Below the pieces are notes generated by a model. The model was given only the letters and a program-made list of their open reading frames with translations. It ran no database searches and had not been told where the DNA came from. This document shows, in pieces, positions 50,042 through 58,510 of a stretch of 64,000 nucleotides of DNA. How positions within the stretch are numbered: position 1 is the stretch's first letter; the number at the start of each line of letters is the position of its first letter. The position numbers and the translations under genes were made by a program. The stretch lies in assembly GCA_002428365.1 (NCBI GenBank), contig DIVW01000011.1, forward strand, positions 70,543 through 134,542, given 5' to 3'. This stretch comes from Propionibacteriaceae bacterium UBA6122. Its GTDB lineage: Bacteria > Actinomycetota > Actinomycetes > Propionibacteriales > Propionibacteriaceae.

Positions 50042-50617
50042 ATGCCCACTCCAGCACGCACCTCGATCGAGGAGATTGTGGCCGCCGGTCGCCGAGTTGT
50101 GGCCACCGACGGCCTGGACGGGCTAACCATGCAGCGGGTAGCTGAACTTGCCGGCGTCCGGGCGCCGTCGCTCTATAAGCGGGTGCCCAGTCGGGCTGCC
50201 CTGGTGCGCCTGGTTGCCGAGGATCTACTTCGAGACCTGAGGGCGGCCTTGGTCAGCGCTGCGGGTAGCGGTGATGATCAGCTGCGGCAGTTGGCCGTGG
50301 CGTTCCGGGAGTTCGCGCTGGCAGAGCCGGGCGTGCTCGCCCTGGTATTCGCGCCGCTACCGACGGCGATGGCACCATCTCCCCAGGCGCTGGCCGTAGC
50401 CGCTGAGCCGGTGCTAAAGGTTGCGGGCCAACTCGTCGGGGACGAGCAGGCTTTGGCGGCCGCCCGCACGATCACCGCTTGGGCTACGGGCTTCGTCCGG
50501 ATGGAACTTCAAGGCAGTTTCGAGCTGGGCGGCAGCGTGCCCCGGGCGTTCGACTACGGGATTCAGGCGCTGGCGCTTGGTCTGGCCGCTAGCCGTCCCC
50601 CGACTCCTGGGTCGTGA
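50042..50617 (+). CDS. TetR-family transcriptional repressor
   Basis: A 191-residue regulator. The helix-turn-helix is LTMQRVAELAGVRAPSLYKR near residues 28-47; the remainder is a TetR_C-type helical ligand domain (EFALAEPGVLALVFAPLPTA). Ligand unknown. It faces the metallo-hydrolase gene and likely represses it and itself through the palindrome at 49981-50005. Confidence 0.94.
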   Translation: MPTPARTSIEEIVAAGRRVVATDGLDGLTMQRVAELAGVRAPSLYKRVPSRAALVRLVAEDLLRDLRAALVSAAGSGDDQLRQLAVAFREFALAEPGVLALVFAPLPTAMAPSPQALAVAAEPVLKVAGQLVGDEQALAAARTITAWATGFVRMELQGSFELGGSVPRAFDYGIQALALGLAASRPPTPGS

Positions 50618-50625
50618 GACGGCAA

Positions 50626-50666
50626 GCGGCCCCGGCAGCTTCGGGGGAGTGAGCTGCCGGGGCCGC
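50626..50666. terminator. bidirectional terminator
   Basis: A perfect 15-bp stem, GCGGCCCCGGCAGCT (50626-50640) with AGCTGCCGGGGCCGC (50652-50666), and an 11-nt loop lie between the convergent TetR and Rpf genes. Confidence 0.85.
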
Positions 50667-50685
50667 TAAGCCGGGGGTGGGAAGA

Positions 50686-51480
50686 CTACGCGCAGCCGCC
50701 CCAGGGGCGAGTGCCGCGCTTCTTGTACAGCCGATTGGCCACGGTGATCTGCTCAGCCTTGGTCGCCTTGTGGGGCTTGGAGGCGAAGTCACGTCCGCCG
50801 GCGGACCGCCAGGTGGCCAGGTTGAACTGCAAACCGCCGTAGTAGCCGTTGCCGGTGTTGATGTGCCAGCGGCCGCCGGATTCGCACTTGGCGATCTTCT
50901 TCCACATCTTCAAGTGAGCCAGGTTGAGCGCCTTGCCCTTGGTGCCAACTTCGACGACCCTGACCACCGGAGCGACCAGCACAGTCTGGGCGACCATGAC
51001 CTTCTTGGCGACCTTCCCGTTCACCTTGGTGATGGTGTAAGTACGCTTCGCGCTGCCAGCAGCACCGGGGCTAATCACCTTGGTCAGCCCGCGACGCATG
51101 GAGGCGTTGAGCTTCTTGGTCACTGGCGGCGCAACCTTCTCGGTGACCGTGACGGTGGTCACTGCGACCCGCTTCACCACGACCTTGGTCTTCTTGGTGA
51201 TCTTGGTGCTAAGCGCTGGCTTGACCACATCGGTCGCGCTGAGGGTGATCTTGCGCTGGACGAGCAGTGCGGCCACGGTGGCGGCCTTGGTCTTGAGCTT
51301 CTTGGTCTTGGCTGAACCCACCTTGAGGGTGATCCGCTTGGCCTTAACGACCTGGGTGGCGGTCATGAAGGCGGGGCCGATGGCCGGGCTGGAAGTCGGT
51401 GCAGGCGCCGCGGCGCTGTTGGGAGAGCCGCCGGCCACTAGGGCCAAAGTAAGCAGAGCTCCGGAAAGGGCTTTAATCAT
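50686..51480 (-). CDS. Rpf-type (resuscitation-promoting factor) transglycosylase 1
   Basis: A 264-residue secreted muralytic protein. A signal peptide (about 1-24) is followed by a basic Lys/Thr/Val-rich region, one G5-like domain (TYTITKVNGKVAKKVMVAQT) and a C-terminal Rpf lysozyme-like domain with AKCESGGRWH (catalytic Glu), NTGNGYYGGLQF and a final Trp-Gly-Gly-Cys. The DUF348 repeats of RpfB are reduced and very Lys-rich, suggesting a shortened RpfB. It lies downstream of a longer paralogue. Confidence 0.92.
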   Translation of the reverse strand: MIKALSGALLTLALVAGGSPNSAAAPAPTSSPAIGPAFMTATQVVKAKRITLKVGSAKTKKLKTKAATVAALLVQRKITLSATDVVKPALSTKITKKTKVVVKRVAVTTVTVTEKVAPPVTKKLNASMRRGLTKVISPGAAGSAKRTYTITKVNGKVAKKVMVAQTVLVAPVVRVVEVGTKGKALNLAHLKMWKKIAKCESGGRWHINTGNGYYGGLQFNLATWRSAGGRDFASKPHKATKAEQITVANRLYKKRGTRPWGGCA

Positions 51481-51503
51481 TGTTCCTCCGATGGGGAATC
51501 AGG

Positions 51504-51554
51504 GGTTAGGGGTGCTGGTTAGGGGTGCGGGAGCGCAGCAGGGTATGGCTGCGC
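51504..51554. repeat. 12-bp direct repeat and hairpin between the two rpf genes
   Basis: GGTTAGGGGTGC occurs at 51504-51515 and 51517-51528. Next to it, GCGCAGC (51533-51539) pairs with GCTGCGC (51548-51554). The hairpin may end transcription of the upstream rpf gene. No U-run. Confidence 0.5.
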
Positions 51555-51579
51555 CCTTGAAATGGCCGGATTGGCCGGA

Positions 51580-52674
51580 TCAGGCTGCGTGGCTGCAGCC
51601 CCAAGGGCCTAGACCGGCCCGGTCGTAGTAGCGGTTCGCCACTGTGATTTGTTGGGCGCGGCTGGCTTGGTGGGGGAGCGCGGCGAAATCCCGTCCACCC
51701 ATGGCTCGCCAGGATGCCGCCGAGAACTGCAGGCCGCCGTAGTAGCCGTTGCCGGTGTTGATGTGCCAGTTACCGCCGGATTCGCACTTGGCGATCCGGT
51801 CCCACATGGCCGCACGGGCCAGGTTGATGCCAACTCCGTTGGCCGAGGTCTTGGTGCCCACCTCGAGAGTGGCTGGGGTTGCGGGAACCAGCACGATCTC
51901 GTTGAGGATCTTCTTCTTGTCGACCTTGCCATTCACCGTGGTGATCTCATAGGTGCGGGTGGCCCGCCCGTCCTTGCCAGCGACCAGAGTCTTGGACTCC
52001 CCGGCCCACATGGCGGAGTTCTTCTTCTTGGTGACCGGGTAGTCGACATCTTCAGTGAGGGTCTTGGTGGTGATCTCGACCCGGTCCAGCCGCACCTTGG
52101 CGTCCTCGGTGAGGAAGGCCTGCGGTTCGGGGGAGACGACGTCATCAGCGTCGGCGCTCAGGCCCTGCTGATTGAGCAGGTCGGCGACGGTATTGGCTGT
52201 GGTGGTGAACTTCTTCGGCTCCGCGCCGGCTACCGACAAGCTGATCTTCTTCGGGGTGCTCACCTGCACCTCAAGTCCGGTGCGCGGTAGCTCGGTGTTC
52301 AGCGGGACGGAAACCCAAGCGGCGGCGAGTTCGGGAATCGCCTTGGCGCCCAGCACCTCATCGAGGGTGCGGGCGGTAGTGGTCAGGGTCTCGCGCTGGC
52401 CGTCAACGATGAGGGTGAGCGGCTTGGCGTAGGTGACGGAGATAGCGTGACCGTCTTCAACCTTGGCGTCGAGTGCGGGGCTGATCAGATCGTTAGGGCC
52501 CAGGACGACACCGGCGCCGTTGAGCACGTCGGCCACGGTGACCGCGAATGCGCCGCCGACAACGGGCTGACCGTCGATCGTCAGCTGTACGTCCTTATGC
52601 AGGGCGGTCGCGGTGGTCGTCCCACCTGCGGCGAGGGCGACGCCCAAGGCCACGGCGGTGATGATCTTCTTCAA
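51580..52674 (-). CDS. RpfB-like resuscitation-promoting factor 2
   Basis: A 364-residue secreted peptidoglycan hydrolase. After a signal peptide it has three DUF348-like repeats (for example DVQLTIDGQPVVGGAFAVTV), a G5 domain (TRTYEITTVNGKVDKKKILN) and the Rpf domain (AKCESGGNWH, NTGNGYYGGLQF, ending GPWGCSHAA). This is the RpfB architecture. TTG 52674 is chosen because it begins a proper signal peptide (LKKIITAVALGVALAAGG) and has AGGAA 6 nt upstream; ATG 52713 is an alternative. Confidence 0.93.
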   Translation of the reverse strand: MKKIITAVALGVALAAGGTTTATALHKDVQLTIDGQPVVGGAFAVTVADVLNGAGVVLGPNDLISPALDAKVEDGHAISVTYAKPLTLIVDGQRETLTTTARTLDEVLGAKAIPELAAAWVSVPLNTELPRTGLEVQVSTPKKISLSVAGAEPKKFTTTANTVADLLNQQGLSADADDVVSPEPQAFLTEDAKVRLDRVEITTKTLTEDVDYPVTKKKNSAMWAGESKTLVAGKDGRATRTYEITTVNGKVDKKKILNEIVLVPATPATLEVGTKTSANGVGINLARAAMWDRIAKCESGGNWHINTGNGYYGGLQFSAASWRAMGGRDFAALPHQASRAQQITVANRYYDRAGLGPWGCSHAA

Positions 52675-52700
52675 GCTGGATTCCTGTGTTCGGCGGCAGT

Positions 52701-52753
52701 TTCCTGAGAACACTCTGCCTGAGTCTGAGAGATTTGGTCAAGTTTCTCAGGAA
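52701..52753. promoter_or_regulatory. inverted-repeat cluster upstream of the RpfB-like gene
   Basis: TTCCTGAGAA (52701-52710) and TTCTCAGGAA (52744-52753) are perfect inverted 10-mers. Between them lie CCTGAG (52718) and CTGAGA (52725). Four related CTGAG half-sites in 53 bp suggest an operator array or a structured 5' leader. Confidence 0.5.
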
Positions 52754-52785
52754 TTACCGCTTGGCGCGTCGCTCGCCGCCGGCCC

Positions 52786-52825
52786 CGAAAACACGAACGC
52801 GCCGCCCGAGGTGGGCGGCGCGTTC
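52786..52825 (-). terminator. terminator of sodA
   Basis: On the minus strand, a perfect 13-bp stem formed by 52813-52825 and 52795-52807 (GAACGCGCCGCCC and its complement) is followed by GTGTTTTC. It starts 10 bp after the sodA stop. Confidence 0.85.
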
Positions 52826-52834
52826 AGCGGGATT

Positions 52835-53443
52835 TCAGAAGATGTCGACAGCCTTCGCCTTGGCCAGGCGCTCGGCCACGTCGGCCCAGTTGACCACATT
52901 CCACCAGGCCTTCACGTAGTCGGCCTTCACGTTCTTGTACTGCAGGTAGAAGGCGTGCTCCCACATGTCGAGCTGGAGTACCGGCAACTGGCCGACCGGC
53001 AGGTTGTTCTGCTGGTCGTAGAGCTGGTTGATGTTCAGCCGCTTGCCGAACGTGTCCCAAACCAGCATCGCCCAACCTGAACCCTGCAGCGAGTTGGCGG
53101 CAGCCTCGAACTGGCCGGTGAAGCCGGCAAAGGTGCCGAAGTACTCGTCAATGGCACTGGCCACTTCGCCGGTGGGCGCACCGCCGCCGTTGGGTGACAT
53201 GTTCTTCCAGAAGACCGAGTGGTTGATGTGACCGCCGAGGTGGAAGGCCAGGTCCTTCTCCAGCTTCGGGATCGCGGCGAAGTCGGCCTTCTCGCGGGCC
53301 TCAGCCAGCTTCTCCTGAGCGGTGTTGGCGCCGGCAACGTAGGCGGCGTGGTGCTTGGAGTGGTGCAGTTCCATGATCTCGCCTGAAATCGCGGGGGCCA
53401 GGTCGCCGTAGTCGTAGTCGAGAGCGGGCAGCGTGTAAGCCAT
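52835..53443 (-). CDS. sodA: superoxide dismutase, Fe/Mn type
   Basis: A 202-residue cytosolic enzyme. Metal ligands H27, H75, D159 and H163 are in ELHHSKHHAAYV, GGHINHSVFW and DMWEHAFYLQYKN. The residue pattern does not firmly separate iron from manganese. ATG 53443 aligns with the family (MAYTLPALDYDYGDLAPAIS). Monocistronic, with its own terminator; it follows the B12 operon on the same strand after a 70-bp gap. Confidence 0.97.
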   Translation of the reverse strand: MAYTLPALDYDYGDLAPAISGEIMELHHSKHHAAYVAGANTAQEKLAEAREKADFAAIPKLEKDLAFHLGGHINHSVFWKNMSPNGGGAPTGEVASAIDEYFGTFAGFTGQFEAAANSLQGSGWAMLVWDTFGKRLNINQLYDQQNNLPVGQLPVLQLDMWEHAFYLQYKNVKADYVKAWWNVVNWADVAERLAKAKAVDIF

Positions 53444-53513
53444 GTGGGAATCCCTTCGGGGTGTGTCTGAATCGTCCAACTAATCACCTACCCCAACCGG
53501 CGGCCCGGCGCCA

Positions 53514-54326
53514 CTATTCCGGCGAAGTCGGTGTGGCAATTGCTGGCGCCAGCAGTTGGGCCCGCCGTCCGGAGCGGCGGAGCAGCCGCAGCAGCGGGGC
53601 ACCCAGCAAGGCGATCAGCAGCGCGTTGGTGAGCGCTCGGCCCAGATTCCAACCCATCGAGGTGGCCAGGTTGAACAACACAAACCGGTGCAGATTCGCC
53701 AGTGGGCTGGCCACCGGGTCGAAGGACAGCTGAGTGCCATCACCCAGGGCGAACGGCCAGAAGGAGAAATCCATCAACCAGCCGTAGACAAACGCTGAGA
53801 CCACTCCATAGCCAGCCAGCAGGGCGAGTTCGGCCCGACCGGACGCCTTGGGCAGCAGCCCGGCGAACAGCCCAACGAAACCAGCGGCGAGCATTTGGTA
53901 GGGCAGCCATGGGCCGACCCCGGAGGTGATCAACGCCGAGGTGAACAAGGTGATCGCCCCCAGCGCGAAGCCGAAGGCTGCGCCGTAGGCCCGTCCGGCC
54001 AGAATGATCAGGAAGAAGATCAGTTCGAAGCCAGCCGTCCCTGCACTCAGCGGCCGCAACACCGTGCCCACTGCGGCCAGCACGCCCAACATGGCCAGGG
54101 TTTTGGCGTCCAGGCGGCCGGCGGAAAGCTCGGTGAGCACGACGGCCAGCACCAGCGGTAACACCAGCGCGAACACCAGCGGGGCAGTCGCCGCCGACAC
54201 CCCGGAGGCTGGGGTAAGGAACAGCGGCCAGCTGAACGCCACTGCGCCGATCGCCAGGGCGGTGGCCAGCGCGAGGCTGAGCCGCGCCTGCTGCATCGTG
54301 GCCAGCCCGGCTTGGCGGGTACTCAT
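53514..54326 (-). CDS. ECF transporter S component (probable cobamide-specific)
   Basis: A 270-residue protein with about seven to eight hydrophobic segments, typical of ECF substrate-binding subunits; GTAGFELIFFLIILAGRAYG and GWNLGRALTNALLIALLGAP resemble the CbrT-like and related large S components. ATG 54326 overlaps the EcfA stop (ATGA). It is the last gene of the riboswitch operon. It lacks the N-terminal MHIPDG of CbiM cobalt transporters, so a cobamide or precursor is favoured over free cobalt. Specificity is inferred from context. Confidence 0.85.
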   Translation of the reverse strand: MSTRQAGLATMQQARLSLALATALAIGAVAFSWPLFLTPASGVSAATAPLVFALVLPLVLAVVLTELSAGRLDAKTLAMLGVLAAVGTVLRPLSAGTAGFELIFFLIILAGRAYGAAFGFALGAITLFTSALITSGVGPWLPYQMLAAGFVGLFAGLLPKASGRAELALLAGYGVVSAFVYGWLMDFSFWPFALGDGTQLSFDPVASPLANLHRFVLFNLATSMGWNLGRALTNALLIALLGAPLLRLLRRSGRRAQLLAPAIATPTSPE

Positions 54327-55912
54327 GCCAACCACCTGGCCACATCGGCAGGAGTCAGCACCGCAGCCGGGGCGAACACCTTCGCCATCTGCGGGGCGTA
54401 GGCAATCGAGGACGTCAGTAGCGAGGCGGTATCGGCGTCGGCGATCAACTCACCGTCAGCCATCAGTAGGGTGCGCTCGCCGATGGTGGCGGCGAACTCC
54501 ACATCATGGGTGCTCACCAGCACTGCCATGCCGTCGGCGGCCAGGGAACTGATGATGGCGGCCAGTTCGGCTTTGGCCTGATAGTCCAACCCCCGGGTCG
54601 GCTCGTCCAGCAGTAGCACCGGCGGGGCGGCGCTCAGCTGAATGGCCAGGACCAAGCTGAGCTGCTGGCCCTCGGAAAGATCCCGCGGATCACGCTCCGG
54701 CTCCACCAGGACCCCAAGTCGAGCCAGCAGGGCTGCGGTGGTGCCGGGTGGCACCGCGCTGTCGCGGTCGGCCAGGTCGCACTCAGCGCCAACGGAGGGC
54801 AGATAGAGCAGGTCGGCGGCGGTCTGCGGCACCAGGGTCACCACCCGCCGCGCCTGGGCGGGGGAGAGCGTGTGGGGGTCGAGGCCATCGACGCTCACCT
54901 CACCGGCCCGGCTGAGTGCCCCCTGCAACGCCCACAGCAGCGACGACTTGCCCGAACCGTTGCGGCCAAGCAGCGTGGTGACGCTACCTCGGTGCAGTCG
55001 CAGATCAACCTTGTTCACTGCCACCAGTTCGCCGTAACGCACCTCGATCCCGGTGGCGACCAGAGCCGGGTCGCCGACGGGTTTAGGGGCCAACGGTGGC
55101 GGCGAGGGCAGCAATCCTTCGGCAAGGGCGCGGCGGCGAGCTTCACGGACGCTCAGCGGCACTCGCTCCCAGCCCAGGGTGCGAGCCAGGGCAGCCAGCG
55201 GTGGGGTGATGTTGGCTCGGGCCAGCACTTCGGCTGGCGCCCCAGCCACCACCTGGCCGTCGCCGGGCAGCCACAGCATCGAATCGGCGGCGTGCATCAC
55301 CCGTTCCAGTCGATGCTCGGCCAACACCACCGTCAGGCCGACCTCATGCACCAAGGTGGTGATCGCAGCCAACACGTCGGCCGCCGCGGTTGGATCTAGG
55401 GCGGAGGTTGGCTCGTCCAACACCAACACTTCCGGTCGGGCCGCCAGTACCGCGGCGATGGCCACCCGCTGCTGCTGCCCCCCAGAAAGCTCGATCAGCG
55501 CCCGGTTGCGCAGTTCGGCGATGCCGAGCAGATCGAGGGTCTCCTCGACCCGCTTGCGCATGGCGACCGGGTCGATGCCGAGTTGCTCCATGCCGTAGGC
55601 GACCTCTTCGGTGACCGTGTCGGTGACGAAGCCGCGCACCGGGTCCTGGCCGACATAGCCGACCACTTCGGCCAGATCGCGGGGACGGAAGTGCGCGGTG
55701 TCGCGGCCGTCGACCAGCACCCGTCCGGCCAGCGTGCCGCCGGTGAAGTGCGGCACCAGGCCGTTGATGGCACCAAGCAGGGTGGACTTGCCCGAGCCAG
55801 TGGGGCCGATCACCAGGCACAAATCACCCTCAGCCACCTCGAAGCTGGCCCGATCGAGCACCGGACGGACGGCGTCGGGGTAGCCGAAACTGACCTGTTC
55901 GAAGGTGATCAC
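54323..55912 (-). CDS. ECF transporter ATPase, two fused EcfA domains
   Basis: A 529-residue protein with two complete ABC ATPase domains. Domain 1 has Walker A GPTGSGKST, signature LSGGQQQRV and Walker B VLVLDEPTSALD; domain 2 has GRNGSGKSS, a variant signature LSEGQQLSL and VLLLDEPTRGLD. A 30-40 residue linker joins them. GTG 55912 overlaps the EcfT stop by 4 nt (GTGA); the long upstream open frame is antisense noise. It powers the S component through EcfT. Confidence 0.95.
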   Translation of the reverse strand: MITFEQVSFGYPDAVRPVLDRASFEVAEGDLCLVIGPTGSGKSTLLGAINGLVPHFTGGTLAGRVLVDGRDTAHFRPRDLAEVVGYVGQDPVRGFVTDTVTEEVAYGMEQLGIDPVAMRKRVEETLDLLGIAELRNRALIELSGGQQQRVAIAAVLAARPEVLVLDEPTSALDPTAAADVLAAITTLVHEVGLTVVLAEHRLERVMHAADSMLWLPGDGQVVAGAPAEVLARANITPPLAALARTLGWERVPLSVREARRRALAEGLLPSPPPLAPKPVGDPALVATGIEVRYGELVAVNKVDLRLHRGSVTTLLGRNGSGKSSLLWALQGALSRAGEVSVDGLDPHTLSPAQARRVVTLVPQTAADLLYLPSVGAECDLADRDSAVPPGTTAALLARLGVLVEPERDPRDLSEGQQLSLVLAIQLSAAPPVLLLDEPTRGLDYQAKAELAAIISSLAADGMAVLVSTHDVEFAATIGERTLLMADGELIADADTASLLTSSIAYAPQMAKVFAPAAVLTPADVARWLA

Positions 55913-57075
55913 GGCCGAGCCACTTCGGCCTGAGGGCGAAGGCTGCGAATCCGGACATCGGTTCGGGCGGCGTCGGGCACCCGGGAGCGGATCGGTCGGG
56001 TGAGGGGCAGTGGCGCGAGCACGGCAGCCACGACCAGCAGCGCTGCCAACGACAACTGCGGCCAGACCAGGGGATCGGTGCTTGGGAAGAACACTTCTGG
56101 CTGGAGGAGCGCAGCCAACCCCGGGCTGAGGGCGTCCTGAGCGCCGATCAACACCAGGGCAGCGGCCAGCAGCCCGGTGCTCAGCACCAGGGTGTCGCGT
56201 CCGGTCCAGGCAAGTGGCCGGTAGCGGGTGACGGCCAGGCGGCGTCCGGCCCGGCGAAGACCCCAACCGGTGCCGATCAGGCCGAGTACCAACAAGGCGC
56301 CGGCGGCCAACCCCAGATCGGTGCTCAGCAGCAGGAAGCCCCCGAGGGTGGCTGCCATAGCTGAAGCGAGCATGACGGCCAGTGCGCCATTTGCTGGCGG
56401 GCCGCTGGTGCGGGCAAAGCCGCGGGCCTCCATGCCAGCGGCCAGCGACATGGAGCGGTCAATGGCATCGGCCAACACCGACAACGCGATCGGGCCGAGA
56501 GCCCGCAGCCCGCCATTGGCATCGCCTCGTAGCCGCCGGGCCCGCCGGACCCGCTGACCGCTCTCGATCAACTGCGGGGCGACATTGAGGGCCACCACCA
56601 CCGCCACCGAGGCCTCATAGAGCGCGGCTGGCACCGAGCGCAGCGCCTGCCGGGGGCTGGCCAGGGAATTGGCCGCGCCGATGCAAAGCAACATCACTGC
56701 TAGTCGTAGCCCGTCATAGACGGTGGCGGTCAGTGCCTCGGCCGTCACCGGCCCGCCCAACCTGATCCCGGCCGCCCAGGCGGGCAGCGGCAGCTCCGGC
56801 AGGGCGAAGAGAACGATTTCGCCGGTCTGGGCGCCGATGAGGATCTGAAAGAACATCCGCGAGGCGATCACGAACGCCGCGAGCACCAGGTAGGCCCGCA
56901 CTGAGCGCGCCCAGGGCGCCGCCGATCGCCTGGCGAGGACGACCACGACCATGGCCAGGGCCACCAGGGCGAGCAGCAACGGATTGGTGGTGCCACTGAC
57001 GGCGATCCCGATTCCGATCGCCCAGCCCCACCAAGCCAGCGGGTGCAGTGATCTCAGCGTGTTCGTCCTTTCCAC
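55909..57075 (-). CDS. ECF transporter transmembrane protein EcfT
   Basis: About 388 residues with several transmembrane helices and the two coupling-helix motifs RRARRLRG and GMEARGFAR that contact the ATPases. The C-terminal extension with extra hydrophobic helices is longer than usual for EcfT (about 265 residues). Start uncertain: GTG 57075 is given, TTG 57084 and GTG 57081 are possible, and CTG 57057, with AAGGA 8 nt upstream and a CTGA overlap, is attractive. Confidence 0.88.
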   Translation of the reverse strand: MERTNTLRSLHPLAWWGWAIGIGIAVSGTTNPLLLALVALAMVVVVLARRSAAPWARSVRAYLVLAAFVIASRMFFQILIGAQTGEIVLFALPELPLPAWAAGIRLGGPVTAEALTATVYDGLRLAVMLLCIGAANSLASPRQALRSVPAALYEASVAVVVALNVAPQLIESGQRVRRARRLRGDANGGLRALGPIALSVLADAIDRSMSLAAGMEARGFARTSGPPANGALAVMLASAMAATLGGFLLLSTDLGLAAGALLVLGLIGTGWGLRRAGRRLAVTRYRPLAWTGRDTLVLSTGLLAAALVLIGAQDALSPGLAALLQPEVFFPSTDPLVWPQLSLAALLVVAAVLAPLPLTRPIRSRVPDAARTDVRIRSLRPQAEVARP

Positions 57076-57773
57076 AGCCACCAAGCGCCAGCGCCGGCAC
57101 CACCGGCGGCGATGACTGTTGCGGTAACGATTAGTGGCAGCGCGGAGCCGGCGTCGGTCGGGGGTGGCTCGACACTGCTGGCCGGGGGCGTCACGGTCTC
57201 AGCCGGGGTGGGCGTGACGATGGGCGTCGCGGTGCCGGAGGGCGTCTTGTTAGGGCTGGCCGAGGGCTTAGCAGTCGTCGAGGCAGTTGGTTTCGCCGAG
57301 GACGGCTTCGGTTTGGCTACCGGGTTGACTGGTGGCTTGGCGCCGGGCGCCGAGGCGCTGCCGCTGATGCTGACGTAGTGCCAGCCTTCGGCGTTGCCCT
57401 TCTTTGGGTGGTAGGCGCTGGGGCCAAGGTTGGCATAGCTCCAGCCGGAGTAGCTGCCGTCGGCTTTGCGGGTGGCCTGCCAGTAGGACCAGTAGTGCTT
57501 GTAGACGTCAGGCTTGCTGGGTTTGCCCGCCACTTTTACCACCATGCCGTTTTCGAGGCTGGCGCCGAAGGTCGCCTTGAGGGCCGCGGTGCCGGTGGCA
57601 TAGCTGGTCGCGCATTTGGTTGTCGTGCCGCCGCCCAAGGAGCCGTAGTCGACCACCACCCAGACGCCGTCGCAGGCGGCGTAGGTGGTCTCAGCCTGGG
57701 CTGGGGCTGCGGCCCCAGCCCAGCCGAGGGTGAGGACGGCAACAGCCAGCGAGATCAGCAGGCGCCGGATCAT
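57054..57773 (-). CDS. membrane-anchored DUF4430/transcobalamin-C-like protein
   Basis: A 239-residue exported protein. Signal peptide 1-27; one DUF4430-like domain at about 32-137 with a likely disulfide C34-C54 and the shared pattern VWVVVD ... CAT ... TG ... YWSYWQA ... EGWHY. A Pro/Thr/Ser/Lys stalk (about 142-207) leads to a transmembrane helix (210-232) and a short basic tail, so it would hold the domain outside the membrane. It sits between two related proteins and EcfT; I infer that it passes cobamide to the transporter. Confidence 0.85.
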   Translation of the reverse strand: MIRRLLISLAVAVLTLGWAGAAAPAQAETTYAACDGVWVVVDYGSLGGGTTTKCATSYATGTAALKATFGASLENGMVVKVAGKPSKPDVYKHYWSYWQATRKADGSYSGWSYANLGPSAYHPKKGNAEGWHYVSISGSASAPGAKPPVNPVAKPKPSSAKPTASTTAKPSASPNKTPSGTATPIVTPTPAETVTPPASSVEPPPTDAGSALPLIVTATVIAAGGAGAGAWWLWKGRTR

Positions 57774-58510
57774 TTGCGCCGTACTTTCTTGGTTGCCGGG
57801 GAGGTAGCGACGACGGTTTGCAGCTTCGTGCCGCTGGCAGTGACCCGGACCCGGATCTTCTTTCCGCGGTCAGCTTTGGTCAGCGTGTAGCTGGCCTTGG
57901 TTGCCTTCTTGATCGCCGTGTTGCCGCGGTACCACTGGTAGCTGAACTTCGGAGTCGGGCTCCAAGTGCCCACCTTCGCCGTCAGCTTCTTGCCTACCTT
58001 CGCGGTGCCGCTGACCTTGACCGCACCTTTCTTGGCGTAGCCGAGTGGGGGCTGGCGGAAGCTGGCCGTGGTGGCGTAAGGGCCGTAGTGCCAGCCCTCG
58101 ACGGAGCCTGGCTTCGGGTCGTAGTTCGATGCGCCGTCTGCGGAGGACGTCCACGCACTCCAAGTGCCATCAGCCTTGGGCGTGGCGTGCCAGTAGCCCC
58201 AGTAGTTGGCGTAGGTGGCGTCCAGGGTTTCGGGAAATCCGTTGATCCGGTCCACGAACTCGCCGTAGGAGCCGGTGGTGGTCTCCAGGCTGAATCCGGC
58301 GCTCTTCAGCGCCTCCAGTCCGGTGGAGTGTTTGGTGGCGCAGCGCACCGAAACATCGCTGCCGCCGCGATCCACCACCACCCAGACTCCGGCGCAGGAC
58401 GTCACAGAGGCGGGCAGCGAGGTGACGGTGGCCTGGGCCGGGGCCGCCGGCAGGGCAGCGGCCAGTAGGCCCGCGCTGAGGGTGGCGACAATCCAGTTGC
58501 GGATCCTCAT
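57770..58510 (-). CDS. secreted DUF4430-like protein with Ig-like domain
   Basis: A 246-residue exported protein. Signal peptide about 1-27; a DUF4430-like domain at 37-143 with paired cysteines C39 and C57 and YWGYWHATPKADGTW ... SVEGWHY. Residues 160-246 form a basic Ig-like repeat (GTAKVGKKLTAKVGTWSPTP, YQWYRGNTAI) of the kind used for cell-surface attachment. No sorting motif or transmembrane helix. ATGA overlaps couple it to both neighbours. Probable soluble or wall-bound cobamide shuttle. Confidence 0.85.
   Translation of the reverse strand: MRIRNWIVATLSAGLLAAALPAAPAQATVTSLPASVTSCAGVWVVVDRGGSDVSVRCATKHSTGLEALKSAGFSLETTTGSYGEFVDRINGFPETLDATYANYWGYWHATPKADGTWSAWTSSADGASNYDPKPGSVEGWHYGPYATTASFRQPPLGYAKKGAVKVSGTAKVGKKLTAKVGTWSPTPKFSYQWYRGNTAIKKATKASYTLTKADRGKKIRVRVTASGTKLQTVVATSPATKKVRRK

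Noticed and set aside
53514..55912. CbiMNQO cobalt transporter
   Set aside because: The S component lacks the CbiM N-terminal metal-binding start (MHIPDG), CbiN is absent, and the partner genes encode DUF4430-like surface proteins, favouring a cobamide ligand.
54323..56266. 647-residue reading of the EcfA frame
   Set aside because: The first ~118 residues are out-of-frame EcfT sequence; GTG 55912 begins the ATPase and overlaps the EcfT stop.
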